Source: Faecalibacterium longum CLA-AA-H243 (GTDB lineage: Bacteria; Bacillota; Clostridia; Oscillospirales; Ruminococcaceae). From it: a stretch of 39,466 bases of DNA. Below the pieces are notes generated by a model. It saw nothing but the letters and a program-made list of their open reading frames with translations, searched no databases and had not been told where the DNA came from. The translations under genes were made by a program, and so were the position numbers. The stretch is taken from the NCBI RefSeq assembly GCF_020687245.1, contig NZ_JAJEQG010000023.1:1-39466 (forward strand). The letters run 5' to 3'. This document shows positions 1 to 7,638 of this stretch, piece by piece (the stretch's first letter is position 1; each line of letters starts with the position of its first letter).

Positions 1-3
1 CTC

Positions 4-48
4 CGCTGCGGCCATGGCCGCAGCGTCTCCCCTTGCCAAGGGAAGACG
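4..48. repeat. Palindromic intergenic element upstream of coaX
   Basis: A perfect 22-base palindrome (CGCTGCGGCC and its complement, 4-25) is followed by a second imperfect hairpin, TCTcCCCTT-gcc-AAGGGaAGA, at 26-46. A GC-rich variable part followed by a CTCC...GGAG type hairpin also occurs between parB and serS, so this may be one member of a dispersed intergenic repeat class, or the terminator of the gene left of the window. An AT-rich stretch (about 55-80) follows and may hold the coaX promoter, but no clear -35/-10 pair stands out. Confidence 0.4.
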
Positions 49-99
49 AAGGTGTTATATATTATATATACATTATAAGCAAGCAGGGAGGTACCAACC

Positions 100-873
100 A
101 TGATACTTACCGTCAATCTCGGCAACACCCACATCACCATTGGCGGCTACGAGCACGACGACCTGAAATTCTGCGGACGGCTCCACACCGACCCCGCCGC
201 CACCGTCGATGAATACGGCCTGCGGCTGCTGAATCTGCTTTCGCTCCACGGCGCTTCGCCAGAACAAATTGAGGGCGGCATTCTGGGCAGTGTGGTGCCT
301 GCGCTGACGGGGCGGGTACTGGCCGCTTTGCAGATGCTCTGCCCGGTGCGCATCCTGACCGTCGGGCCGGGACTCAAGAGCGGCATCCGCCTCCGGCTGG
401 ACAATCCCGCCCAGCTGGGTGCCGAACTGCTCTGCGGCGCGGTGGCTGCACTGGCTGAGGGTTCTGGGCCTCTGGTGGTCATTTCTGCCGACACAGCCAT
501 CTCCCTGATGGCCGTCAACGAGAAACAGGAACTTGTAGGCGGCGTCATCCTGCCGGGGCCGCAGCTTTCGCTGGCTGCATTGGTGCAGAACACCGCCCAG
601 CTGCCTCAAATCGACCTCTCCGCGCCTGCGCCCACCTCCGTACTGGGCAAGAACACTGCCGCCTGCTTGCAGAACGGCTTTGTCCTCGGCACTGCCGGGA
701 TGCTGGACGGGCTGGCTGACCATTTCTGCGCCGAGCTTGGCCCTGAGACGAAGTTCTACGCCACTGGCAATCTGCCCACGGCCATCCGGGACGCCTGCCG
801 CACGCCCATCCTCTACCGTGAGACGCTCATCACGGACGGCCTGTACTGCATCTGGCTGCGGAATCGCCGCTGA
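100..873 (+). CDS. coaX: Type III pantothenate kinase family protein (CoaX-like), divergent active site
   Basis: A 257-residue protein of normal CoaX length. The family phosphorylates pantothenate at the first step of CoA synthesis in the cytosol. The fold is recognisable: N-terminal LGNT (7-10), GSVVPAL (63-69), [15 protein letters not shown] (89-103), [11 protein letters not shown] (147-157), [11 protein letters not shown] (183-193) and a late ATGN (221-224). Several residues that are normally invariant differ. The DxGNT aspartate is Asn6, the GAD-R aspartate/arginine pair is Glu109-Leu110, and the DxGTAxT loop reads SADTAIS (129-135). The start is the ATG at 100, eight bases after GGGAGG (86-91). 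It stands alone before a tRNA. It may be an altered or inactive kinase; family assignment is firm, activity is not. Confidence 0.85.
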   Translation: MILTVNLGNTHITIGGYEHDDLKFCGRLHTDPAATVDEYGLRLLNLLSLHGASPEQIEGGILGSVVPALTGRVLAALQMLCPVRILTVGPGLKSGIRLRLDNPAQLGAELLCGAVAALAEGSGPLVVISADTAISLMAVNEKQELVGGVILPGPQLSLAALVQNTAQLPQIDLSAPAPTSVLGKNTAACLQNGFVLGTAGMLDGLADHFCAELGPETKFYATGNLPTAIRDACRTPILYRETLITDGLYCIWLRNRR

Positions 874-881
874 AGTTTTAT

Positions 882-910
882 TTGCATTTTGCAAGAGGCT
901 GTGCTATACT
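882..910 (+). promoter_or_regulatory. Promoter of tRNA-Arg
   Basis: TTGCAT (882-887), a 17-base spacer and TATACT (905-910), with an extended -10 TGC at 902-904. It starts just after the coaX stop and lies about 30 bases before the tRNA. Confidence 0.7.
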
Positions 911-940
911 ATATTGTACTGATTCATCAGTACAAATCGT

Positions 941-1017
941 GCGATCGTAGCTCAGCTGGATAGAGCGTTCGGCTCCGACCCGGAAGGCCAGAGGTTCGAA
1001 TCCTCCCGGTCGCACCA
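941..1017 (+). tRNA. tRNA-Arg (anticodon CCG)
   Basis: A 77-nt cloverleaf: acceptor GCGATCG paired with CGGTCGC, D stem GCTC/GAGC, anticodon stem TTCGG/CCGGA with loop CTCCGAC (anticodon CCG, reads CGG), T stem AGAGG/CCTCC with TTCGAAT loop. Discriminator A and an encoded CCA (1015-1017). It has its own promoter upstream and a terminator downstream. Confidence 0.95.
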
Positions 1018-1024
1018 AACAATG

Positions 1025-1069
1025 AAAATCCGAACCTTTTCTCAATGGGAGAAGGGTTCGGATTTTTTG
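1025..1069 (+). terminator. Terminator after tRNA-Arg
   Basis: AAATCCGAACC...GGTTCGGATTT stem with the extra pairing TTCTC/GAGAA around an AATG loop, followed by a T run at 1063-1068. Confidence 0.85.
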
Positions 1070-1079
1070 TTTTCTACTG

Positions 1080-1187
1080 AATTATCTCATCTACAATGAC
1101 CCGCTGGCGTATGCAGACCTGATTCTGAACGGCGAGCCGGAAGAATATTTGAAAAATACGGCTGGGAGCCATGGGTTAGAAGATTAA
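1080..1187 (+). pseudogene. C-terminal relic of an unrecognised protein
   Basis: An open frame without a usable start reads YNDPLAYADLILNGEPEEYL, then a short tail to TAA at 1185-1187. The residue mix looks like true coding sequence. The frame runs back into the tRNA terminator, so the 5' part is lost. The peptide is reminiscent of accessory proteins of Firmicute conjugative elements, but I cannot name the family. It lies directly downstream of a tRNA, a common integration site. Confidence 0.4.
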
Positions 1188-1190
1188 GAG

Positions 1191-1227
1191 AAATGCCGTT
1201 CCAAAAGCAACTGGAACGGCATTTCTT
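1191..1227 (-). terminator. Terminator shared by merR and the upstream relic
   Basis: Perfect 13-base arms, AAATGCCGTTCCA (1191-1203) and TGGAACGGCATTT (1212-1224), at the 3' end of the minus-strand merR gene, whose stop codon overlaps the element's edge. Confidence 0.75.
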
Positions 1228-1693
1228 ATCTTTCGATATTCGGCATCTTCTGTCCCCGAAGCTCCTGCCGGATGGCACGGAACTGCTCCGGCACATCCGC
1301 ATCGGTCATTGCACCGGGGACATCCACTGTCCCAGCGGCTTTGGCGGCTTCATAGAACCAGCATTTATACTCCACGGTCTCCAGCGTGTGCTGTAACTGC
1401 TGGATCTGCTGGGTGAGCACCTCGCGCTGATGCCGGAACATTTCCAGCCGGGTGTCAATGGTGTCGTCTCCCTGCATGGAAAGCTCAATATACTGTCGGA
1501 TGTCCTTGATGGACATTCCGGCTTTTTTCATGCAGCGGATGACCTGCAGCCACTCGAAGTCATTTTCCCGGAACATCCGAATGCCGCCGGAGGAACGCTC
1601 CACAAAGGGAAGTAACCCTTCTTTGTCGTAGTAGCGCAGGGTTGAGGCAGGTACGCCCAGCTTTTGTGCCATTTCACCTACGGTATAGATCAT
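1226..1693 (-). CDS. MerR-family transcriptional regulator
   Basis: A 155-residue regulator. The N-terminal winged helix is typical of MerR (YTVGEMAQKLGVPASTLRYYDKEGLLP, with R at the RMF wing), followed by a dimerising coiled coil (about 80-115) and a CWFYEAAK tail. It has no cysteine-rich metal loop, which fits the subgroup sensing small organic or redox signals rather than metals. The start is the ATG at 1693, six bases after GGAGG on the minus strand; a TTG further upstream lacks a ribosome site. It is divergent from the flavin reductase operon, whose promoter has the 19-base spacer MerR proteins act on. That operon is the likely target. Confidence 0.9.
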   Translation of the reverse strand: MIYTVGEMAQKLGVPASTLRYYDKEGLLPFVERSSGGIRMFRENDFEWLQVIRCMKKAGMSIKDIRQYIELSMQGDDTIDTRLEMFRHQREVLTQQIQQLQHTLETVEYKCWFYEAAKAAGTVDVPGAMTDADVPEQFRAIRQELRGQKMPNIER

Positions 1694-1721
1694 CTGAAAC
1701 CTCCGTTTTTTCAAAAAGCCC

Positions 1722-1752
1722 TTGACTTAAAGTACGCTTTAAGTTGTATGAT
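1722..1752 (+). promoter_or_regulatory. MerR-type promoter and operator
   Basis: TTGACT (1722-1727) and TATGAT (1747-1752) are separated by 19 bases, the over-long spacing diagnostic of promoters untwisted by MerR activators. A perfect dyad, ACTTAAAG-TACG-CTTTAAGT (1725-1744), lies between and over the -35 element. It drives the genes at 1811 and 2350. Confidence 0.9.
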
Positions 1753-1810
1753 AAAATCAAACTTTATCAACATCATAATGCGGATGCACTCTGCTGTCAA
1801 GGAGGTTCCT

Positions 1811-2350
1811 ATGAGCAAGAAGGTATTGATTTTGTCTGGCAGTCCCCGGAAGGGCGGTAACTCTGATATTCTATGCGATGAATTTCTGCGTGGAGCGCAG
1901 GATGCCGGGCACAAAGCAGAAAAGATCCGGGTCGCTGAGAAAAAGGTGGCTCCCTGTTCCGGCTGCTACTACTGCAGCACCCACGGCGGAGCCTGCGTCC
2001 ACAAGGATGATATGGCAGACATCCTGCAAAAGATGATCGATGCCGATGTCATTGTGCTGGCAAGCCCGGTATACTTCTACTCCATCAGTGCCCAGTTGAA
2101 GGCAGTGATCGACCGTACCGTGGCACGGTGGCTTGAGGTCAAAGACAAGGAATTCTACTACATCACCACTATGGCAGACGAGGAAAAATCCTCTGCGGAC
2201 ACTACGCTGGCCTGCTTCCGGGGCTATGCAGACTGCGTGGAAGGAGCCGTGGAAAAGGGCGTCCTTGTAGCAGGTGGTGTCTATGAGCCGGGTGCGGTGC
2301 AAAACACCTCTGCCATGGCACAGGCTTACGAGATGGGGAGGAACGTATAA
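1811..2350 (+). CDS. NADPH-dependent FMN reductase / flavodoxin-like oxidoreductase
   Basis: A 179-residue flavodoxin-fold protein. The FMN phosphate loop is SGSPRKGGNSD (9-19). A CSGCYYCSTHGGAC segment follows near 49-62, then ASPVYFYSISAQLKAVIDR, the usual flavin and dimer-contact segment of the NAD(P)H:flavin oxidoreductase family that reduces quinones or nitro compounds. The cysteine cluster resembles the iron-sulfur flavoprotein subgroup, so it might hold a cluster. The start is the ATG at 1811 after AAGGAGG; an earlier in-frame codon is ignored because it lies across the operator. It is translationally coupled to the next gene (TAATG overlap) and controlled by the divergent MerR. Confidence 0.85.
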   Translation: MSKKVLILSGSPRKGGNSDILCDEFLRGAQDAGHKAEKIRVAEKKVAPCSGCYYCSTHGGACVHKDDMADILQKMIDADVIVLASPVYFYSISAQLKAVIDRTVARWLEVKDKEFYYITTMADEEKSSADTTLACFRGYADCVEGAVEKGVLVAGGVYEPGAVQNTSAMAQAYEMGRNV

Positions 2351-3102
2351 TGGCAGTAAAACAGACCGCAGGGCGGGATGCTCTGGGCGAATTTGCACCA
2401 AAATTTGCAGAACTTAACGATGAGGTACTGTTCGGGCAGGTGTGGAGCCGAGAGGATAAACTCTCCCTCCGGGACCGCAGCCTTGTGACGGTGGTAGCAC
2501 TGATGGCGCAGGGACTGACGGACTCCTCGTTTCGGTATCACCTGACGGCAGCGAAAAACAACGGTATTACCCGGACTGAGATTGCAGAGATCCTGACCCA
2601 TGCGGCGTTTTATGCAGGTTGGCCCAAGGCGTGGGCGGCTTTCCGCATGGCCAAGGAAGTCTGGGCAGAGGACGCTGCAGAGGATGCCAAGGCAAAGCAC
2701 CAGAGTGAAATGGTGTTCCCCATCGGTGCATCCAACGACGGTTTTGCACAATATTTCAGCGGAAAAAGCTATCTGGCCCCCTTGTCCACCGCACAGGTTG
2801 GCATTTACAACGTCACCTTTGAGCCGGGCTGCCGGAACAACTGGCACATCCACCATGCTGCAAAGGGCGGTGGGCAGATCCTTGTCTGCGTGGCAGGACG
2901 GGGCTACTATCAGGAATGGGGCAAAGCGCCACGGGAGCTGCATCCGGGCGATGTGGTGAATATTCCCCCGGAGGTCAAGCATTGGCACGGTGCTGCACCC
3001 GATTGCTGGTTCTCTCATCTGGCAGTGGAAGTACCCGGCGAAGGCACCTCTAACGAGTGGTGCGAGCCGGTGCCGGAAGAAACCTATAAGGAGTTGCGGT
3101 GA
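2350..3102 (+). CDS. Carboxymuconolactone decarboxylase-cupin fusion protein
   Basis: A 250-residue two-domain protein. Residues about 1-110 are a carboxymuconolactone decarboxylase/AhpD-like helical domain (DRSLVTVVALMAQG, then EIAEILTHAAFYAGWPKAWAAF), without the CxxC pair of peroxide-reducing AhpD. Residues about 125-240 are a cupin barrel with metal ligands in HIHHAAKGGGQ and H in PPEVKHWHGA. Such fusions commonly sit next to MerR regulators and flavin reductases in Firmicutes, presumably in handling reactive quinones or aldehydes; the substrate is unknown. The start ATG overlaps the previous stop by one base, so the two are one operon. Confidence 0.85.
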   Translation: MAVKQTAGRDALGEFAPKFAELNDEVLFGQVWSREDKLSLRDRSLVTVVALMAQGLTDSSFRYHLTAAKNNGITRTEIAEILTHAAFYAGWPKAWAAFRMAKEVWAEDAAEDAKAKHQSEMVFPIGASNDGFAQYFSGKSYLAPLSTAQVGIYNVTFEPGCRNNWHIHHAAKGGGQILVCVAGRGYYQEWGKAPRELHPGDVVNIPPEVKHWHGAAPDCWFSHLAVEVPGEGTSNEWCEPVPEETYKELR

Positions 3103-3141
3103 TGCGTTTTGACGTACACCCAACCATGATGAAACAAAAAT

Positions 3142-3170
3142 AGGGTGCGCCCTGCGGACGCACCCTGAAA
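3142..3170 (+). terminator. Hairpin after the cupin gene
   Basis: AGGGTGCG...CGCACCCT (3142-3166) followed by a short A/T stretch. The T run is weak on the plus strand, so termination may be completed by the stronger hairpin at 3197. Confidence 0.5.
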
Positions 3171-3196
3171 AATCCACGAACAATAACGATATGTAC

Positions 3197-3235
3197 AACA
3201 GAGCGTTCCCCGTCGGGAACGCTCTGTTTCTCTTT
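3197..3235 (+). terminator. Strong intrinsic terminator
   Basis: Perfect 14-base arms, AACAGAGCGTTCCC and GGGAACGCTCTGTT, around a CGTC loop, followed by TCTCTTT. It ends the merR-controlled operon. Confidence 0.8.
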
Positions 3236-3367
3236 GCTGGAGGTATGATGCGCCTGTTCCGCCTGCCACGCGGCAAATTCTCTTTGGACTTCCTCGCTGT
3301 TCCAGCAGGCAAGGATGGCTGGGTCGTTGGAGAAGTCTATCTCATTTTTGTTGGAGCTATTTTGCAA
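3230..3367 (-). pseudogene. N-terminal relic of an unrecognised protein
   Basis: On the minus strand a frame opening at TTG (3367) reads NDPAILACWNSEEVQREFAA, then WQAEQAHHTSSKEK, before running into the terminator hairpin, after which the sequence stops looking like protein. The real coding part is about 45 residues. It looks like the start of a small charged protein cut off by rearrangement. Family unknown. With the relic at 1080 it brackets the merR cassette. Confidence 0.35.
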
Positions 3368-3405
3368 CAGACCCTTTTCTATTGTCAGAGGGCCATCTTT
3401 TTATA

Positions 3406-3433
3406 TTGCAAAAAGCAAAAACATCTTTATAAT
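3406..3433 (+). promoter_or_regulatory. Promoter of the MATE gene at 3495
   Basis: TTGCAA (3406-3411), a 16-base spacer and TATAAT (3428-3433), about 60 bases before the start codon. Confidence 0.6.
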
Positions 3434-3494
3434 AGAGCTTGTGCCCCGGTGTGCGCGGGCACTGTTTTGGGATAAGAAAAGGAAAAAAGAAACT

Positions 3495-4862
3495 ATGAGT
3501 TCATCCGCAAAGTCTCTGACCGAAGGGCCTCTGGCCAAACAGATCCTCCTGGTCAGCCTGCCGCTGGTCCTGTCCAATCTGCTGCAGGTGCTCTTTAATA
3601 TGTCGGACGTGGCTGTGGTGGGCCGGTTCGCAGGCTCCACGGCCCTCGGCTCGGTAGGCTCCACCAGCATCTTCGTCACCCTGTTCACCGGTTTTCTCAT
3701 CGGTCTGAGCAACGGCATCAACGTGCTGGTGGCCCGGTTCTACGGTGCGCGCCATGCCGACGATGTGGAGAAGACCGTCCACTCGGCTCTGCTGGTCAGC
3801 ATCGCCGCCGGCGTACTGCTCCTGCTCATCGGCCTGCTGGGTTCTCCGGCCCTGCTCCACCTGCTCAACACCAAAGAAGACCTCTACCCCGGCGCCGTGC
3901 TCTACCTGCGGGTGTACTTCCTCGGTATGCCGGCGCTGGCTCTTTATAACTACGGCAACGCCATCTTCAGCGCCATTGGCGAGACGAAAAAGCCGCTGTA
4001 CTACCTGTGCATCGCGGGCGCGCTGAACATCCTGCTCAACCTCTTCTTCGTCATCGTCTGCCATCTGGACGTGGTGGGCGTGGCGCTGGCAAGTGCCATT
4101 TCCCAGTGCGTCTCGGCCTTCCTCGTTCTGCGGGCGCTGACCCGCGTGCAGGACTGCTACGCCCTGGACTTCCACAAGGTCGCCCTCGACCCTGCCACCA
4201 CCCAGCGCATCCTCGCGCTGGGCCTGCCCGCCGGATTCCAGAACGCCGTCTTCGCCATTGCAAACCTCTTCATTCAGGCCGGTGTCAACTCCTTTGACTC
4301 CCTCATGGTCAAGGGCAACTCCGCCGCCGCCAACGCCGACAATATGATATACGACGCAATGGCCGCGTTCTATATGGCCTGCGCCAGCTTCATGAGTCAG
4401 AACTACGGCGCGGGCAAGCCTGACCGCGTGAAGAAGAGCTACTTCATCGCCCTCGCCTACTCCTTCGGCGTCGGCCTCGTGCTGGGCGGTTCGCTGTTCA
4501 TCTTCGGGCGGCAGTTTCTCGCCCTCTTCACCACCGAGGGCGCCGTCATCGACGCCGGCATGAAGCGTGTGGGCGTCATGGGCTTTGCCTACTGCATCTC
4601 GGCCTTCATGGACTGCACCATCGCGGCCTCCCGCGGCCTGGGCAAGACAGTAGTGCCGACTGTCATCGTCGTCCTCGGCTCCTGCGTGTTCCGGGTCATC
4701 TGGGTCTACACCATCTTCGCCCACTTCCATACCATTCCCTCGCTCTACCTGCTCTACCCCTGCTCCTGGACGCTGACCGCCATCGCAGAGATCGTCTACT
4801 TCATCCACGCCTACAAGGACAGCATGAAGATATTCACTCAGCCCCAGCCCGCAGAAGTCTGA
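3495..4862 (+). CDS. MATE-family multidrug/cation antiporter
   Basis: A 455-residue inner-membrane protein with about 12 hydrophobic segments in two halves, starting at the ATG at 3495 (MSSSAKSLTEGPLAKQILLVS). MATE proteins export drugs or metabolites using Na+ or H+ gradients. Family marks are PLVLSNLLQVLFNMSDVAVVGRFAG near the N-terminus, GLSNGINVLVARFYGA, and in the second half LPAGFQNAVFAIANLFIQAGVN and FMSQNYGAGKPDRVKKSY. The ribosome site is weak (GGAAAAAAG). It has its own promoter and terminator, so it is monocistronic. No local gene shows its substrate. Confidence 0.92.
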   Translation: MSSSAKSLTEGPLAKQILLVSLPLVLSNLLQVLFNMSDVAVVGRFAGSTALGSVGSTSIFVTLFTGFLIGLSNGINVLVARFYGARHADDVEKTVHSALLVSIAAGVLLLLIGLLGSPALLHLLNTKEDLYPGAVLYLRVYFLGMPALALYNYGNAIFSAIGETKKPLYYLCIAGALNILLNLFFVIVCHLDVVGVALASAISQCVSAFLVLRALTRVQDCYALDFHKVALDPATTQRILALGLPAGFQNAVFAIANLFIQAGVNSFDSLMVKGNSAAANADNMIYDAMAAFYMACASFMSQNYGAGKPDRVKKSYFIALAYSFGVGLVLGGSLFIFGRQFLALFTTEGAVIDAGMKRVGVMGFAYCISAFMDCTIAASRGLGKTVVPTVIVVLGSCVFRVIWVYTIFAHFHTIPSLYLLYPCSWTLTAIAEIVYFIHAYKDSMKIFTQPQPAEV

Positions 4863-4872
4863 TAAGACACAA

Positions 4873-4908
4873 AAATGCCATCGCCGCGAGGCGATGGCAT
4901 TTCTTTAT
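4873..4908. terminator. Bidirectional terminator
   Basis: AAATGCCATCGCC-gcga-GGCGATGGCATTT with T-rich flank on the plus side and A-rich flank on the other. It serves the convergent genes ending at 4862 and 4913. Confidence 0.85.
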
Positions 4909-4912
4909 TTCG

Positions 4913-5929
4913 TTACTGATAATCGTGGTTGAGGAACATGGCCTTGATCTGGACGATCTCGTCGTACTCTTCCTGCTCCACCTGAACGTCGGCGTTGACC
5001 TCTTTGAGGCGGTTCTTCACAGCCTCGAGAGCTTCGGGCAGGGTGACGGCCCGGCCCTCCTGAAGAGCATCGGTCATCTGCTTGAGCACCACAGGGTGAG
5101 CGTAAATGTCCGGCACCGGGAAGTTCCCGCCGGGATAGGCTTTGATGTACTCGGCCATGGCCGCTTCGGCCCTGTCGGCACGCTTCATGATGGCATTACG
5201 GTTGTTGTGGGCCGTAGGCATCATGTTGTAGCTGGAGAAGAGGAAGATGGCCGCAAAGCCGAACAGCGCAAAGTAGATGCCGTAGTTTCCGGTGTGGTTG
5301 ATGATGCTCTGGATGCCATAGGCCGCAGACACCACGCCGAACAGACTGATGATGAGCGCCACATATTTATACACCGGCTTGCTCTGCAGCTGGGCGCGCT
5401 TGCGGCGCTCGGCGGCGCTGAGCTCTTTGGCAAGCTCCGGTTTCTTGGCGAGGTAGTCCGATGCGCGCTTGAGCTGGCCCACGCTCTGCTCTGCCTCTTT
5501 CGAGAGCTGGGGCAGCCTCCGGGCAGCTTTCTCGGCCTTCTGGCGGGCAATTTCCGCCTCGCCTGCGGCGCTCAGACGCGGGATGTTGGGCTGTTCTTTC
5601 GCCAGAACTTCCAGCAGGGCGTCCACGTCCCGCTCGTCCTTGAAGTTGCACTGCTTCTGCTTGCCGCCGTCGTACTCCACCACGAGGTAAGCCATCGAGG
5701 CAAACATCCCCTTGCCGGAGAAGCCTCCCTGACTCATGGCCACCCGCTTAAACACACGGCTGATGCTGCCATAGGGCAGATAATACCGGCGGTCGATGTA
5801 AAAGCTGTTGAGGTAGAGGGCCTTTTTGCCCACGCCGCAGGGGCCGATCTTTTTGCAGGCTTTCTTATCGGCTTCCAGCGTTGCTTTGTCCAGATGGGCG
5901 AGGCCCAGTTGTGCAGGATGAAACAGCAT
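4913..5929 (-). CDS. Two-TM protein of unknown function
   Basis: A 338-residue protein, using the ATG at 5929 (MLFHPAQLGLAHLDK) after AAGGGG on the minus strand rather than an upstream in-frame codon. Residues 1-120 form a soluble domain with an YNSFY-like aromatic patch and basic stretches. Residues about 120-180 are Lys/Glu/Ala rich and probably coiled coil. Two membrane segments follow (YVALIISLFGVVSAAYGI and YGIYFALFGFAAIFLFSS) and a charged C-terminal tail of about 100 residues. I recognise no family. It lies 69 bases downstream of a MATE gene on the same strand and may be co-transcribed with it. Confidence 0.75.
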   Translation of the reverse strand: MLFHPAQLGLAHLDKATLEADKKACKKIGPCGVGKKALYLNSFYIDRRYYLPYGSISRVFKRVAMSQGGFSGKGMFASMAYLVVEYDGGKQKQCNFKDERDVDALLEVLAKEQPNIPRLSAAGEAEIARQKAEKAARRLPQLSKEAEQSVGQLKRASDYLAKKPELAKELSAAERRKRAQLQSKPVYKYVALIISLFGVVSAAYGIQSIINHTGNYGIYFALFGFAAIFLFSSYNMMPTAHNNRNAIMKRADRAEAAMAEYIKAYPGGNFPVPDIYAHPVVLKQMTDALQEGRAVTLPEALEAVKNRLKEVNADVQVEQEEYDEIVQIKAMFLNHDYQ

Positions 5930-5998
5930 AGAGAATCCCCTTCTTCCATTTCTTTTTCTCATTCTGCCACTCTGAGCCGAAAAAAGCAAGAGGAAGTT

Positions 5999-7357
5999 TC
6001 AGATGACCTTCTGCTCGAGCCATTTTTCCCGGACAAAACGCACCATAAAGCAGATGGAGCGGAACGCCCAGTCGAGATACATACCCATCCAGATGCTGAG
6101 CAGTCCGCCGCCCATCTTCAGGACCCACAGATAGCAGAAGCCCACGCGGAACACCCACATGGACACGATGCTGACGGTCATGGTGAAGCTGGCGTCGCCG
6201 GCGGCGCGGAGGATGTTGGGCAGGGTGAAGCTGGAGGGCCAGAAGAAGAGGGAGACGATATTGAACCACATCATGACTTCCAGCGCCATGGCCGAAGCCT
6301 CCGGCGAGAGACTGAACCAGGACAGCGCCCAGCGGTCAGCGAAGAAGAAGGCCGACAGGTTCATGACCCAGGCACCGCAGTAGGCCACCAGCAGCAGACG
6401 GCGGGCATACCAGACAGCCTGCTCTTTCTCGCCTGCACCGAGGCACTGGCCCACCACCGTGAGCACCGCCATGCCGACGGCGCTGGCCGGGATGTTCAGG
6501 AAGGTGCTGGTGGTGTTGGCCACGGCATTGGCCGCGATGGCGGCGGTGCCGAGGGTGCTGGTGAGGCTGGCCACAGACAGTTTGCCGATTTGGAACATCC
6601 CGTTCTCGATGCCCGCCGGGATGCCCACCCGCAGGATGCGCCGGATGAGCTTTCCGTCCGGCTTCAGGGCCGACAGGCCGGTGACGCGGAGCATACAACC
6701 CGGCTTCTGGAGCAGGAAGAGGACGGCACAGCAGGCCACCGCGCGGGAGACGAGGCTGGCCAGCGCCGCACCCATGACGCCCATCTTGAAGCCAAAGATG
6801 AGGATGGCATTGCCGCCGATGTTGACGACATTCATCACAAGGCTGGACATCATGCTGATCTTACTGTTGCCCTGCGCCCGGAAGAGGGCCGCGCCTGCGT
6901 TATACAGGCCGATGAAAGGGTAGCTCAGGGCCGACAGCAGGAAATATGTCTCGGCGTACTTCATCACATCGGCGTCGATGGAGCCGAAGATGCCCCGCAG
7001 GATGGCGTGGCGTCCCACCACGACCACCGCTGCCACAAGAATGCTGAAGCTGGACATGATGAACATGATCTGTGCGGCAGCAGCCCGGGCGCTCTTCTCC
7101 TCCCGATGGCCGATGTACTGGCTGGCGACCACCGCGCCGCCGGTGGCCAGCGCCGTCATGATCTGTATCATCAGGGTGTTGAAGGTGTCCACAAGGCTCA
7201 CGCCCGACACCGCCGCCTCGCCCACCGACGACACCATGAGGGTATCGGCTAGGCCGATGGTCACGCTCAGGGCCTGCTCCGCAATGAGCGGCAGCAGCAG
7301 GGCCGTCAGCTGCTGGCGGGTAAACAAAGGCTTCGTTTCAAATTTTGTGCTCGTCAT
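5999..7357 (-). CDS. MATE-family efflux transporter
   Basis: A 452-residue, about 12-TM membrane protein: LLLPLIAEQALSVTIGLADTLMVSSVGEAAVSGVSLVD is the N-terminal MATE signature, and GGAVVASQYIGHRE, ALFRAQGNSKISM and VGQCLGAGEKEQAVWYARRL match the repeated motifs. The start is the ATG at 7357, preceded by GGAGGAGCGA. It is divergent from the pyrophosphatase gene. A GC hairpin with a TTCG loop lies just upstream of the ribosome site. It differs clearly from the MATE proteins at 3495 and 15644, so this is not a recent local duplication. Confidence 0.92.
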   Translation of the reverse strand: MTSTKFETKPLFTRQQLTALLLPLIAEQALSVTIGLADTLMVSSVGEAAVSGVSLVDTFNTLMIQIMTALATGGAVVASQYIGHREEKSARAAAAQIMFIMSSFSILVAAVVVVGRHAILRGIFGSIDADVMKYAETYFLLSALSYPFIGLYNAGAALFRAQGNSKISMMSSLVMNVVNIGGNAILIFGFKMGVMGAALASLVSRAVACCAVLFLLQKPGCMLRVTGLSALKPDGKLIRRILRVGIPAGIENGMFQIGKLSVASLTSTLGTAAIAANAVANTTSTFLNIPASAVGMAVLTVVGQCLGAGEKEQAVWYARRLLLVAYCGAWVMNLSAFFFADRWALSWFSLSPEASAMALEVMMWFNIVSLFFWPSSFTLPNILRAAGDASFTMTVSIVSMWVFRVGFCYLWVLKMGGGLLSIWMGMYLDWAFRSICFMVRFVREKWLEQKVI

Positions 7358-7394
7358 TCGCTCCTCCGCGCCGCCCCCGAAGGGGCTTTTTCAA

Positions 7395-7400
7395 AGTATA
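7395..7400 (-). promoter_or_regulatory. Candidate -10 of the MATE gene at 7357
   Basis: TATACT on the minus strand about 38 bases before the start codon. No good -35 was found at the usual distance, so an activator may be needed or the call may be wrong. Confidence 0.35.
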
Positions 7401-7497
7401 CAGACTTATCCCTATGATACAGCGCCTTTTCCCAAAAGGCAAGAAGATGTATACAAGAATCTCTCAAAATTTTAAGAATCCTGCTCCTCTGCGCCAC

Positions 7498-7526
7498 TTT
7501 ACCCCCATTCCATCTTGTGTTACAAT
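7498..7526 (+). promoter_or_regulatory. Promoter of the CBS-PPase gene
   Basis: TTTACC (7498-7503), a 17-base spacer and TACAAT (7521-7526), with an extended -10 TGT at 7518-7520. It gives a leader of about 105 bases in which no strong structure was seen. Confidence 0.6.
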
Positions 7527-7638
7527 GAAAGTTACCAGAGGGCTTCCCTTTTCCGCGCCGTGCAGGGACGCGGATAAAACGGCGCTCCGGTATCATGATA
7601 AGAAGGACAACCCATGACCCACAAGGGGGAAGGAATCT

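Noticed and set aside
4925-7252. A 775-codon open frame on the plus strand
   Set aside because: It lies antisense to the 338-aa protein and a MATE gene; its composition (His/Glu/Gly/Asp rich) is the typical antisense image of GC-rich membrane-protein codons.
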